Assembly (NCBI GenBank): GCA_013399875.1
Contig: VXAZ01000289.1
Location: 2,422,679 to 2,486,678, forward strand
DNA length: 64,000 nucleotides
Source of the DNA: Gymnorhina tibicen
Lineage: Eukaryota; Chordata; Aves; Passeriformes; Artamidae
Direction of reading: 5' to 3'
Shown one piece after another: positions 12,132 through 23,836 of the stretch. Every line of letters begins with the position of its first letter. Position 1 is the first letter of the stretch. The position numbers were made by a program, and so were the translations under genes. The notes below the pieces were generated by a model. That model was given only the letters and a program-made list of their open reading frames with translations. It ran no database searches and had not been told where the DNA came from.

Positions 12132-14659
12132 AGGTGTCATTGCTGGAGACAGATTGCACTGAAGTTTATGAAAAATTTAATAAATCTGCAAATTTTAATA
12201 CATGCCTACTGCTGTAAAAAACAGGTAAAACAAATTAATCAAGTTGGTAAAACTATAAAAGGCCTTTCATGAAGGCTTACATTGATAATACTTTAAATGA
12301 TCAATCTACTTTCAGTAACAAAAAGCAGCCTTGAGCTGCCCTAACAACAAAATCAGGTACTATGTCAGTAAGAAACCCACAAACGGAAAACTGATCTCAC
12401 CAATTAGGCTAGCTAATTTGAGTACTCAGAAGCAGTATCGAAGTATAACCTTTGCCAAATTCGATCTTGTTGTCCATGCACCGTTCGTAACTCACACAGG
12501 TCATAGCGAATCCTGTCAAAAGATGGTAGCATCTCATGTCATGACTGTCTGGAAACCTTGCATAAAAAAAGTTTTATCTTAAAAAGTATTGTGTCTTAAT
12601 AATAGAGGAAGATTGAAGTTGTTTCAACAGCGGCTGTATTAACAGTTGCTAAATGACAATTATGAAGTATGGTAACTAGCTGAAATGCAGGCAGGTGTCT
12701 GGCATCTAAGTTTGTTCTGTAACCCAAATCTTTCAATAGCAGAAAATGGAAATGCAAATACTGATGTATTTCGTGTGGGGCTTAACAGCAGCATCACTGC
12801 CGGACTGCACCAAAAAAAAATCGTCCTACTTTCTTCATCATCTCGTTTTTCAGTTTGCATCAGTCTGTCACTACAAAGCAGCTCTAACACCATGCATAGT
12901 ACTTTTTCCTAGCCACTTAAATTTTTAATAGGTAAGTTGCAAAGATTATTAAGTAATTTAGCACTGTGATAGGAAATACAAAAACATGGCTAGAAATGTA
13001 CAGTCTTTTTTTGTCACGCTGCTTTCAGTGTTCATCTCAATAAGCTAGGGTATGAATTGTGTGGCTGGAGCCAGAAACAGCTCATAAAATGAAAAATATA
13101 AACAGGTGGCTCAGGTGTATCCTCTTACTGAAGATCCCATCACTAACGGGTTACCAGTTGGTGGAGAATTGGCTTCTCCATTAATTAAGGAAAAACGGAA
13201 AATATGGCAGAGAGAAATATAGCTATGACTGACAGAAAAGACAGTATAAGCATAAAGAATCTTCCTAGTCATCTGAGAGAGAAATAATCCTTCACTCTCA
13301 CTGCAGATGAGTTTATTTATCAGCTCTATTAAAGATATAGAATATCATAGAAGCAATAATTGACAGAAAAAGCAGCAGATTCATCATTGTAAAGAGACAT
13401 ATACAATGGATGAACCAGCTCTGACAACCAATTCTCTTAAGATAAGCAAAGCAAAAATTGCTCTTGATCACACCTGAGCTGAACTTAAAAATTGTTTGAC
13501 CGATCTTTTAATGTATGTTCAGCTACTTAGAAAATCCCTGAACACTCCTGCAACCAAATAAATGTCTACTACTTTGCAAGTACCTTGTCTCATACCATAA
13601 ACATATATTATTAAGCTGAGAGTACTTTTTTCATTCTGTATTTAGCTTTGAAGTATGCTGACTTTATTAACAAAAAGTTTTTGATTACTTGAAAGTGTAT
13701 CTATTTTTTTCCACTTACCCTAATGAATTTTTTTCTCTTTCTATGAACTCTGACTTGTATCATGTAGACATATCATCTCATTTGGAGATGTCTCAGAGTA
13801 GCTCTTAATATAACTCTGCCTTAGCACAGTGAGGTCACCCTGAGTGAGTGGTGACAGCTGGAGTCAAATATTTGAACGTTCTCATTACTTTCCAAATTAG
13901 CCTAAAAGACAGAAGGTTTTCATATCCATCTTGATATGCAGCAGACAACATTTCAGAAGGGTTCCCCCCACAGACAGAAGGGCTGTCAGGACGTGACTGC
14001 TAGAATAGGCACTTCAGTAGCTCTTACTGTAATTTCCAAAGAGAAATACCACCACGACAGGAACAAAGACCTACTAAATAGTCGGTAGGACCAGGAACGG
14101 GTCTGGTAATGCTCCTTCATAAAAAAACTATAGATAGCAGCTTCTTAAAATTAGTGTCTTCAGAAATCACTGTTTAGTTTTTTACTAAGGCTATCTGAGA
14201 ATTTTGCCTATGAGAGCCCTTGCAACAAAAGCTTCATCAAGAAAGCTAGCAGGGATAAGAAATTCCACTAGGAACTTTCTGTCCATTGACTGTGGACAAA
14301 AAAAAACCCAAAAAAACCTGGAGAAAATCAAAACTTTTGGTAAGAATGAAAGGTTTGGAGATTTTTAAGAAAGCTAAAAAACTTAGTATGGGGTCTTGCT
14401 TCCTACAGTGCCTGTCCTCCTCCCATGGTGATAAAAATAATATTATATCTCGGCATGTGTAATCATATTGATACACACCTAGTATGTGGGCACTCATCTA
14501 AAGAGATCTTTTAATTTTGACTGTCTCAAGATCATTCTTAAAAGCAATGTCAGCTACAGATAGGGTCATCTAAACTTTGTGTCAACTTTATAGAGCTGCG
14601 AGCTGTTTCAAGAGCTTTTCTGCTGTAGTAGGCTCCCGATAAATCCAACCAGCAAGATT
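12132..14659. other. Unique AT-rich sequence, no gene seen
   Basis: No repeat family or RNA gene recognised. A plus-strand frame at 12331-12582 is open for 83 codons but has no splice, promoter or homology evidence. Confidence 0.5.
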
Positions 14660-14806
14660 CTCTAAAAGAAATAACATATTATTGATAGTGACACCACTTT
14701 TGTTTGAACAAGTTTTTTGTGTTCTAGATTTAGAGATTTGTTTTTCTGTTGTGCCTCAGAAACCAATTCCTTATTTAATGTGAGAATATTTTTTAAAGTA
14801 TTTTCT
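14660..14806 (-). other. Open, lysine-rich segment after a strong splice acceptor (minus strand)
   Basis: On the minus strand the tract CTTCTTTTTTCTCTTTTCAG is followed by a frame open for nearly 50 codons. It begins ENTLKNILTLNKELV and continues SEAQQKNKSLNLEHKKL, a pattern compatible with a coiled coil. A weak donor, AAA|GTGGTG, lies near its end. A-rich DNA produces Lys/Asn-rich frames by chance, other acceptor-like sites sit within 250 bp on either side, and no good donor is present. I list it only as a possible exon. Confidence 0.12.
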
Positions 14807-16010
14807 CTGAAAAGAGAAAAAAGAAGGTGTCAGCATAGGAAAATCTGATTTACTTTCTTTGCATTTGGCTTTCTCAAGCTCTGAGCATTTGCTGAAGAGA
14901 AAGTGAGATCACAACAGGATTGAAGGACAATTTTTTCCCCAATTTATATAATGCACAGAAACAGAAGAGCATTGAGCATCTTTGAACAGAGACTGTTACT
15001 AGGATTACTGTATGTAAGCATTTTAAAAGATGTTCTCACTTGCTGGACTTGAAATCCACTATAAAAACAGATGTAGAAAGTATAAGAGTGGTTAGACCTA
15101 GCAGCACCTTAACTTGTTCTCTAGATCAAGTAGACTTGTCTACATACAGCACCACTCAAAAACAACTTTCATTCATGCCACTTGTCAAATTTGGCTGCCA
15201 AAATTTTCTAGAAGACAAATACCAATATCCCAACAATTACTGTGTATTAAACCGTCAAATTTTATATGAGGTTTTGATGGTCTGAGTCAGAGATTTTTGA
15301 AAACATTGCATCAGTGGAGCTGCAGCTTTCCTTTTCACATCTATGATGGTCCAGCTGGGGAAAGAAGTTTTGACAGTCCCCACTAGGAAGGAAGTGTCTT
15401 TTTCTCATAATAAAGTCCCGTAAAACTGCAGAGTAAATTGTTATCTTGGCCCTAATACTGAAATCCTAATGCCATTTGCAATCCCAATAAGAAAAATAAC
15501 CCTTTCTTATGAAGAGATCAGTTGAGATACCTCACTGCCTGTCATAAAACATACTTTTTCAACCTCAAACACATTGGTTTAATGACCAAAAGACCCACGT
15601 AACTACATCAAAACTGCATGCAAGGCCTGGAATTAGAGGTACAGCTGTAGCACTTCTAGTGAAGGTTATAAATAGCCCAAAGTTTCCCCACAGTCCAATG
15701 TTTAACCACAGCATACTTCATGCAAAAAAAAAAAAATTTAAAAGGGCAGTTGAAGAGTTTTATAGAAATGTTCTAGTATTTATTGGAATACTTTAAAGTA
15801 AGGCATGTTAATCGCATGAAGGAAAGAAACAGGATGAGGGTTTATGGTCTATATTACAGCAGATGTCATACAAGATAATTCAAATGATTTTTCTGGCCTT
15901 AAAAACCTATGAACCTCTGGGTCACTCTCACATCTGAGCTGTACTTTCATTGGCTATATTACGGGAGACTGACCCTAATTTATAGTCAATCCTAATTTTT
16001 TGGAAAAAAC
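14807..16010. other. Unique sequence, no gene seen
   Basis: No repeat or gene recognised apart from a 14-base poly-A run near 15724. Confidence 0.5.
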
Positions 16011-16047
16011 ATATATATATATATGTATGTATATATATATATATATA
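16011..16047. repeat. (TA)n microsatellite with TATG interruption
   Basis: Alternating A and T for about 37 bp, interrupted by GTATGT. It is likely to be length-variable. Confidence 0.9.
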
Positions 16048-16796
16048 GAGTCATCTTAATGTCAGTCGTTCAAGCTGAAAAGATGTTCTTTTATCTTTTA
16101 TTTTAGTCTCCTTTATGACAAATTTACTGAAAAATATAAGATTTTATTGAACCTTTTTTTCCAGACCTAGTGCTTTAGAAATTCAATTAATATTGTATTA
16201 ATCCGTATTAATTACTGTAATCATAGATTCTATGCATTACCAACCACAGTCAAATGTGAATGTGACAAGTTATCTTTTGATCCTAAGAGAGTTAGAAATA
16301 ATTATTTCAGTGATTAAAATATGAATACCACTATTTGAAAAGCTCGTCTTGTGTGGTTTTCCATCTTTTTAATTTTGAAATTAAGATTCCAAACCTTAAA
16401 AATTTAGCTTAATGAAAGAAAGGCATCAGAGTTCACACTTAGACTGAAATAAAACATAAGCTCTCAATGCTATCTGAAACAACATGAGGTATGAATTTTA
16501 CCTTTCATATTCTTTTGTAATCAGACAGTGTTTATTGTTTAAAGAAGCCATTACCATTGCTAAAAAATGTTTTTATAATTAAGGTGTCATGGACATGTTT
16601 CCTTGAAATCATCTCAACAGTTTCTTACACATGGTTCCTACTATCTATAGCTGTCTGATACTGACTAAAACAAGCATTTTAAAGTATGATTTAATTTTGA
16701 TGATACTGTAAGCTGCAATAACATAACACTTAAAGTCCCAAATTGTATTTTCCCTTAATTCAGTGTGAACGTAACCCACATTGGAAACTGAAACTG
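16048..16796. other. Unique AT-rich sequence, no gene seen
   Basis: No repeat, RNA gene or convincing exon recognised. Confidence 0.55.
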
Positions 16797-16797
16797 A

Positions 16798-16841
<44 letters not shown>

Positions 16842-16844
16842 AAA
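16797..16844. repeat. (AAAG)11 tetranucleotide microsatellite
   Basis: Eleven perfect AAAG units (16797-16840) run into a short A tract. The Phe/Leu/Ser-rich minus-strand frame across it is an artefact. Confidence 0.95.
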
Positions 16845-18735
16845 ACTGATCATAGCTCATTATTGGTGTAAGGTATGAATCAACTCCAATGTTACCTTCA
16901 TTTGAATTCTAACATGGAAGAGCATGACTTAGGTGTGAACATGGACACAGAGATATGCATAAGACCCAAATGTTCGTCTTTTGTCTACTCAGGACTCAGA
17001 TGGTTCCACCTTTCAAACATTGCATCTAACTTTTTTTTTTAAGGACAATTACAGAGAGATAAATCTCTAGCTACCTTTCAAGGCACACTCTGATTTCACC
17101 TTCAGCACTTTCTTGTTCCTTTAGGCAATAAGCTTCGGACAAATATTTTTTTATAGTATATATCTCATATAATCTATTGTGGGGCAGCGGGTCTTATTTG
17201 ACTCCCTTTGAGTTCATTGTTGTAGGCCTTTTTTCCACCCTCTTTCTGACTTCAACACATTGTATGATAACTTCCTGGTCCTTACTAGACTTTTAAGGGA
17301 CAAAATGAGTGACTTGAACCCAATCTCTGCTTTTCTTTATACCTCTTCGTCCCACTCCCCTGCAACAGAACATAAAAAGTCTTCGCTGTACAAACCTCGG
17401 CCCTGTCTGTTCAGATGGAGGTCTTGCCCCTAATACTCTATGTCTCTGATTTCAGTCCCAAAGGTTGCTGAGAGTCTAATGCCAATTCTTTAAGATTTCC
17501 TTTACCTGTCAGTTTGGAATTTGAGTGTTAGATCAAGAGTGGTGTATTTGAGCTATGTTCTAGCCTTGCTGGTTCCTTTAACAATGGCATAATGACATTT
17601 CAGATTGGTGTTATCTGTCTGTGCCTGTTTCCCGATTGCTGTTATTCTCTTGGAGTGGGCTGTTGGAGCACACCAAATTGTGACAAAGTATCTGGAGATG
17701 TGTTTTGCAAGGTAACACGAAGCTGACATCCTCTGCTGAGACAATTAGTTATTGTACACTGCAGCAAGTAATTAAACATCAAGGTGTCTCACCTTGGGTA
17801 CTGAAGAAGCAACAGGGTGGCTGACTGGATGAAAGCACCTATTAAAAGGTAGATGACAGAATCAAATAGGAAAGCAAAGGATTATTGTGCTCAAGGAACC
17901 AGGCAGTACTTCCCTAAGATGACCTTTCCATGAGGCAAAGATCTCTTGCTGCCCTCCAGAAAAATAGGTATAGCTCATGGGAAAGTGAGACAGATCTAAA
18001 TGAAACCAGTGCAGGAGCAATGGGATCAAGAACAGAATTGCATGGGCTTGAAGAGTTGCATAAGCATCCTTTTCCTCCTGTCCCCACAGACCTGAACAGA
18101 TAAACTCAGAAAAGATGTTTGCAGCTTTGCACAGGTGCCATCAGAAATAGTAAGCCTGGGGTAATAGTAACGGGAGAAAGATGCCAAGAGGTCATGAAGC
18201 TCCAGGGGACCTGAGTGAGGCCATGCCTCCTCTTTCTTTCCTGGAACCCCTTCATCTTTTCTTCAGCACCCACATTCTCATCTCAGTTCCTGTTTCCCAC
18301 TCCTCTTTCTTCCCTTTGGTGTCATAGCCCCCACTAAACACCATGTTTCACTTCCAAGTGTCCCTACTCTCTTCTCAGGCTCCCAAGATTTGGCAGGTAA
18401 CTGGAAGAGATCCAGCTCCCAGTGTGGGGGAATCTCAGGCCCAGGCCAGGGAAAACAGCCAGAAAAGAGTTTCACAGGAAGAGCTATTGTCATTGGGAAA
18501 TACCTCCTTCACGTTTTTCTAGTCCTCCCTCTTGTCTTTGGCAGCTGCAACAGAAACCCAGTTGCAAAGGTGAGGTGGGGATTTGCTGATCATCCTGGAA
18601 AGGCACATTTTTCTTTCCTCAGGAATACTCAGAGCAGGCAGCTTGCCATCCCTTGTTGGCTTCAACTTCTTTTGCATCCTGCCTACTCTGGGATTTCATG
18701 AAGTTTTACATCCACCTTATATTATTTTATCAAAT
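16845..18735. other. Unique sequence, GC rising to the right
   Basis: No gene recognised. The stretch 18180-18720 is GC-richer and may be an old repeat that I cannot classify. A 25-bp plus-strand segment at 18545-18569 has a very good acceptor (CCCTCTTGTCTTTGGCAG) and a good donor (AAAG|GTGAGG), but it is too short to support as an exon. Confidence 0.45.
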
Positions 18736-18835
18736 TGTAGAATGGTCCGGGTTGGAATGGGACCTTGAAGGTCATCTTGGAGTACTATTTGCCATGGCCT
18801 GTCCACATGTGACAGTATTTCGTGTTGATATGAAC
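18736..18835 (-). mobile_element. CR1 LINE fragment, 3' end, minus orientation
   Basis: The plus strand reads TAGAATGGTCCGGGTTGG followed by GACCTTGAAGGTCATC. This is the familiar reverse complement of the CR1 3' untranslated end. The octamer tail is reduced to a single degenerate unit. The right boundary is blurred where similarity fades near TGCCATGGCCTGTCCACATG. It is an old, 5'-truncated non-LTR retrotransposon piece in head-to-head arrangement with the next CR1. Confidence 0.75.
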
Positions 18836-18867
18836 ATACCAACATACCATGTAATGGTATGAACTTG

Positions 18868-19092
18868 TGGCAGGGGAGGTTTAGGTTGGATATTAAGAAG
18901 AGGTTTTCACCCAGAGGTGGGTTGGACACTGGAACAGTATTCTTAGGAAAGTTGTCACAGCACCAAGTCTGCCAGAGCTCAAGGAATATTTGAACAATGC
19001 CCTCAGACATATGGTGTGATTCCTGGGGCTGTCCCACGCAGAGCGGGGAGTAGGGTCCCTTCCAACATGGGATAGTCTATGATTCTGTGATT
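18868..19092 (+). mobile_element. CR1 LINE fragment, 3' end, plus orientation
   Basis: The segment carries diverged remnants of the CR1 ORF2 C-terminus (GGTTTAGGTTGGATATTAAG, then GACACTGGAACA). These are followed by the 3' UTR and the closing CCCTTCCAACATGGGATAG with the octamer tail CTATGATTCTGTGATT at 19077-19092. Several indels break the reading frame. The end resembles the CR1-J-like group by its CAGACATATGGTGTGATTCC segment; the subfamily is a guess from memory. Confidence 0.88.
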
Positions 19093-19438
19093 TTATGCTT
19101 ATTTACTTTTGAGATCATGCCTTGCCAGTGCCAGAGATTTTTGTTTGCCCTGTTATCCATGTTATTAGAATCCCAGTGTAGCTTCCATAAAGTAAAAAGA
19201 CAGCAGGATGCCAGGAAACTTTTGAATTTCCTATAAGCCAGCAGGAAAACACATATACATAGTAACAGTGACAAGCCTGCAAGAATTATCTGTGCATACA
19301 TTTTGTGGTCTTGATGATAGGCTGACATTTGTTCTTGAAGGTGAAGGATAGAATGGGAGTGGAAAGGCAAGGTTTTGTTTACTGTAACTAATAAATTTTC
19401 AATGCTTCACAACCCTAGGATTACTTTTGGTGACCTCA
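19093..19438. other. Unique sequence, no gene seen
   Basis: Nothing recognised between the CR1 tail and the 17-18-bp tandem duplication. Confidence 0.5.
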
Positions 19439-19473
19439 GGAGAGGTCATGACCCCCGGAGAGGTCATGATCCC
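19439..19473. repeat. 17-18-bp tandem duplication
   Basis: GGAGAGGTCATGACCCCC at 19439-19456 is followed at once by GGAGAGGTCATGATCCC at 19457-19473. There is one substitution and a one-base length difference, so this is a recent local duplication. Confidence 0.85.
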
Positions 19474-20629
19474 TTCACTGTAGAGATCCTGGCTTCAAAC
19501 ATGACTTTACAGACTCAAGGAAATATGGTTACTGGATTTTCGTTGCATATGGATTTCACTATGAACTAGCTGTGAGTTTTCTATTTTTGACTGATCATCT
19601 CTGACTGATCCTGACTTTCTTAACGACAGCATGCTGCTGGAATTTTGGTGAAAGCAAGACAAAGAATCAATCCCTTCCTTACTCTTTCAGTCCCTTTGCT
19701 TTACCTCTTCATCCTGTCTTCTCAGAACTAGTGTGATTAGATTACATTTGCTTACATGACAACACCAAAAGTGAAAAAAACCATTATTTTACAGAGGGTT
19801 GTTTAAAATCTTTTACTTAAGTATGAGAAGGGCATGGATTGAGAGAATGAGTTTGACTTGATCTTCTCCAAGGCCCTGGACCCCCAGCTCTACTGAAGGT
19901 GGAGATAGTCTGTGCTTAGGCTGAGAAGTGGAGATTTCCATGAGGATGGAGGTTGGAAGCTGGTGACTTCTTGTACCCAGGGAGGATGGCTCCTGCACCA
20001 CCTGCAGATTGGTAGATGAGGCACTGAGAGCTCTTGCCAATGAATGATAGGAGCCAGCTGAGACTGAGCCATGTAGGAGGAAGCTGCAAGTGACAGCAGT
20101 GTTCTTGCTGCAGTGGGGGGAGGCTCCAGTTGCTGACCTGACCTACTGTTTGGGGACATCTGCTTCTTGCTAGAGGGGTAAGTTTGGGATGTTGTGGGAA
20201 GACTGCCCAGGTTTGTGTAGTCCTCAGGTAATAGCAGACCCCATCTGCTTTCTCATGTGTACACCAATTGTAGTACCAGAGAATTCCAGGAAAATATAAA
20301 GCGTCACTGCTTGGGTCTGGAGGAGACTCTCAAGAGCACAGCAGTGCAGGTGGTGTCTCCTTGATCCTGATGGGGAAGGGGAAAGAAGGTCTTGAGAAGG
20401 AGTGGGCATATCCTCTAGGTCAACAACTGTTTGTGCAGTTGATGTCAACAGCAGGGCTTTGGTTTTTATGACTATCATATATTTGTTGAGAAATAAGGAC
20501 TGCTAGGAAGAGAAAAGACCCACCCAATTAAGTGATGGAAAAGTTGTCTTTGCCAACAGGCTGGCCAAAGTGATGAGGAAAGCTTTAAACCAGGAACAGT
20601 GGTGCAGAGACATGAAAAGCCCCTATCAA
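19474..20629. other. Unclassified sequence including a GC-richer block (about 19850-20460)
   Basis: The block between the CR1 pieces has clearly more G and C than the surroundings and few stops. On the minus strand all three frames stay open for long stretches, so the long Ser/Pro-rich frames are no evidence of coding. It may be an old retrotransposon or retrocopy that I cannot place. Confidence 0.4.
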
Positions 20630-20694
20630 GTAAGGAAGTCCAGCTCAGCATATTCTATGATTCTGTGATTCTGAGACTCTATGATTCTGTAACA
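20630..20694 (+). mobile_element. CR1 3' tail remnant with octamer repeats
   Basis: AGTCCAGCTCAGCATATTC resembles the last bases of CR1 elements. It is followed by repeats of ATTCTATG / ATTCTGTG and the imperfect unit ACTCTATG. Almost nothing of the body remains, so this is either an extremely truncated insertion or the end of an element too decayed to see. Confidence 0.7.
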
Positions 20695-20754
20695 AGACTG
20701 ATAAGCATAGTGTGTAGGGTGATGTGGACAAAAGAGACATCATAACCAAGCCCA

Positions 20755-20995
20755 GCAAAGTGCTGTGCAGGTGATCAAGGAACTGGAGCATCTGTCATAT
20801 GAGGAGAAGCTGAGAGAGTTGGGGTGGTTCAGCTTGGAAGCTTGGAGAAGAAAAAACTCAGAAGTATCTTCAATGCGATAAATACTTCTGGTATTTATCG
20901 CATTGAAGATACTTCATGAAGATGCAGAAGTAATAAAAAGTATGAAGGAAGACTTTCCCACAGCCCCTCATGGCAGGACAAGAGTGAATGTCATA
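20755..20995 (+). mobile_element. CR1 LINE ORF2 fragment broken by a fold-back
   Basis: The left part is a recognisable CR1 ORF2 C-terminal region. It encodes KELEHLSYEEKLRELGWFSL, the segment ending just before the usual EKRRLRGDL block. After CTCAGAAGTATCTTCAATG the sequence folds back on itself (see the inverted repeat at 20861-20915). CR1-like sequence then resumes near CATGGCAGGACAAGAGTGAATG. The right limit is uncertain. The piece lacks both element ends and cannot be active. Confidence 0.8.
20861..20915. repeat. Perfect 25-bp inverted repeat, 5-base loop, inside CR1
   Basis: Positions 20861-20885 and 20891-20915 are exact reverse complements around the loop TTCTG. The left arm fits the expected CR1 sequence (the part around TCTTCAATGCGATAAATAC); the right arm is its inverted copy. 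A perfect match in an otherwise decayed element means the copy is much younger than the insertion. A template-switch event during replication would produce exactly this. Confidence 0.97.
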
Positions 20996-22425
20996 TATCA
21001 TATCTCTGTGGATATAGAGGTGGAACTGTCACGTTTGACAGAGGTGCAGAAATTGACACAAACTAACATGACTAGAGTAAGGTTGAGAAAACAAATTTGA
21101 AAAATACTTTATTATTGAATTCTTGTTGTAGCATCTCACAAACATTACAGTTCAGGCTAGACTAGAAGACAAATATCAGTCAAACCCATTGTTTGAAATA
21201 ATCACGGTTTGTCTCATACAAAATTTGATTCATTAAACACATTTTAATTTGACCAAAATCATCAGGTCATCTTTATCTCCACAACTGAGCCCAGAGGCTA
21301 GTTCAGAGGTGATCAGGAATGGTCACAAGGATACCCCTAGAACAGAAACTGCAGAATACCCAGAGGGAGAACAGTGACATATTTAAGATTTGGTTGGGGA
21401 TATAATATGAAAATGCCTGTTGCTGTTCTAGTTGCTGACTTCTACATCTGAACATGAACATGAAATTTTTCTCATGTCTACTAATTTATTCCCGTTTACT
21501 GTCTTAAGATTCTGCTTTCAGGTTTCTGCATTCAATGCCTCTCTTTTTCTTAGAAAAAGTGCATTTCTGGGTAACCATTTTCGTCTTCTCTGACTCAAAG
21601 GTCAGACTGTCTTTGACTTCTGCATTTTTCACTCTTACTTACTTTTCCCTTGCAAAGATTGTGAAATTGTTACTTCAAACCCCTCTTTTCTCGACATGAA
21701 TTTTAGGCTGACTTGTTTTCGGTTGCTGTGCTTTTTGCTAAATTCTTCTAAAAAAACAACAGTGTAACAATGTACTAAGCATGAACAGACCATTATATTT
21801 ATTAGATCAGATGGCTTTCACTATTTATGTCTTACAAATGGGATGACCTATGTAGGTAAGGATTATTCACAGTTTTCTACAGTTTAATATTTATGTTATA
21901 AACCATTTACCATTACAATCTCTCTTCACTTCCTAACCAGTTGTCCAAAACTTTCGCCTTTCTCACTGAAGTTTTCAACGTCTATCTTTCTGAAGGGTGA
22001 CTTATTTTTTAAGAAAATTTAAGCACAATCTCCTCCGTTATTTTTTAAGTTTTGTCACGTGGCTTACCATTCTTTTAGTTTAACACAGATTTTCAGAAAC
22101 AGATATGTTTTGTTTCCATGGCAGACATGGGGCAGAGAAATAAAGTATATAAACATGTAGGATCTGCAGCTTTTACTGAGACAGTGAGAGATTCTGCTAG
22201 TGACCATGCTTGTAAGTTACCTTAACATAGCCATAGTAGGGCTTGGTGGAATCCTGTCACCTTTTTACTGCTCTCTGACAGTTGCCAGCCGTTTGGGTTT
22301 TTTTTTTCCTTAACAAATTTATTTGTCAATAAGAAGCTTTCAAGCAAGTATTTGAAATACACTTTATTTATTCTCTTTAATAACTGAGTTCTAAAAGGTT
22401 TCCATTCACCTTTTCCTTTTCCCAC
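20996..22425. other. Unique AT-rich sequence, no gene seen
   Basis: No repeat family recognised after the CR1 piece. No exon with both splice signals was found. Confidence 0.5.
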
Positions 22426-22576
22426 CTTCTTTTCCAGCTGGATCAGCTGTTGCTCTGGCATGGTCTGCAGAGAACTGATGATACATTCTGTGTGCCTGAA
22501 GCCTATCAAAGCAGCAGTGAGAAATTCAGCCACAGCCTCACACCAGGCAATCCCTTTAGCAGCAGGGGCACTGAAA
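22426..22576 (-). CDS. Candidate coding exon (minus strand), protein not identified
   Basis: This is a 151-bp minus-strand segment with about half G+C in an AT-rich neighbourhood. It follows a good acceptor (TTTAATTTGCTTGACAG, AG at 22577-22578) and ends at AAG|GTGGGA (GT at 22424-22425). An alternative donor, AAAG|GTGAAT, lies 16 bases downstream. Only one frame is open; it gives 50 residues including FSAPAAKGIAWCEAVAEF, then LTAALIGFRHTEC and MPEQQLIQLEKK. The frame stays open beyond the donor to 22222, but sequence character changes there. The hydrophobic and charged spacing suggests helices, possibly a helical-repeat protein; that is a guess. With the first donor it ends in phase 0, matching the start of the candidate exon at 11860-11919. 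It could also be a relic of a retrocopy. Confidence 0.45.
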
Positions 22577-23795
22577 CTGTCAAGCAAATTAAATGATCAG
22601 AAGCTGTGATTGGCATTTTGAGGGAGTACATTTTCAAAAATACTGAGAAGTACTTTCAAAATATACTAATCACATCTAAACTTAAGTCTCATCTAAGCAA
22701 TTTTTGCCGTTTTTTGAAAAGAAAAATTGCTAATATTTCTGTCTGAGTAAGATTTCCTATAAGGTCCCACTCCAGCACATTCATATGTATATTTAACTTC
22801 CTGAACACTTGGTCCAGCTGAATTCAGATTGACACTGACTCTGGCATGTGTCAGACCTTAATATTCGCAGGGTGCAGAGCTCCTTTTTGAGTTTGTAGAA
22901 TAAGTATGAATAAAGAGCAAGGAGAAGGATGAAAGTTAAAGGAATTTCTTGCTTGAAGGTGTTTAGTTCAACACAAACATTTTTATCTTACCACAATTTC
23001 CAACATTTCATTTTTGTTTACATATTCACTCAAAGCTTAAATCAAAGTACCAGACTGCAGTATTCTTATCTGTACTGATTTGTTTTGAAATGTTTCACTA
23101 AGATATTTCCTAGTTAAAAATGAAAATTACAAAATGAAAAAAAATGTGCTTCTCATACAAAAAGATTTTTTTTGAGTTAGACTTCATTAGGCATCCCAGT
23201 AGCAAATGGCTTGGTGTTGCAGATCTTATAAGTCACATCTTATTTACTTATCTAACCAGAGATGTGAAATTTATGTATACAAGATAAAGAAATGAAATAG
23301 AGAATAACTATTGGCATGGCAGAGGAGAAAGAAAATACCTTCAAATAAATTGTTATTATTTTTCAGACAGTTGGAGGGTTGGAACCAATGAATCAGAGTG
23401 AAGGCTCCCACTACCTCTGTTGTGCTACTTTTCTACTCATTCTTTACTAGGCCCACAATCCAAACTTTTACTAAGGACACATCTGAGCCCCTGACTTATG
23501 TTCAAATAAAGAGGGAAAGGCCTATATTGTCAAAACAATTGAAAAAATTTTCTTCTGTCTGAGAAGAATTGCAGTTGTATATCTGTAGAACATTTATTTA
23601 ATTGAAAACGCAGAAGATGGTTGTTACAGTGAGTCTTAAAGGACAAGAATATTGGCAAGCTGCTCTTGGTGTTGGATTGGCGTAAAATTATTACCCATGG
23701 GTCAGGCTGACTTCAGAGGGAAATCACCTTATTAAGGTGATTGTTGGAAACACATCTCTCTAGGTGCTAGTAGTGTTTCATTCCTTCCAGTTGCT
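22577..23795. other. Unique AT-rich sequence, no gene seen
   Basis: No repeat, RNA gene or exon recognised. Confidence 0.55.
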
Positions 23796-23836
23796 AACTC
23801 AACCACAGTCAAACTCAACCACAGTCAAACTCAACC
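23796..23836. repeat. 16-bp tandem repeat, 2.6 copies
   Basis: AACTCAACCACAGTCA occurs at 23796-23811 and 23812-23827, followed by a partial third copy AACTCAACC. The copies are identical. Confidence 0.95.

Noticed and set aside
20114..20178. Plus-strand segment before GGG|GTAAGT
   Set aside because: Stops in every frame and the acceptor is mediocre.
19813..20478. Long Ser/Pro-rich minus-strand frames in the GC-richer block
   Set aside because: All three minus frames stay open over the same DNA, showing that low stop density rather than selection explains them.
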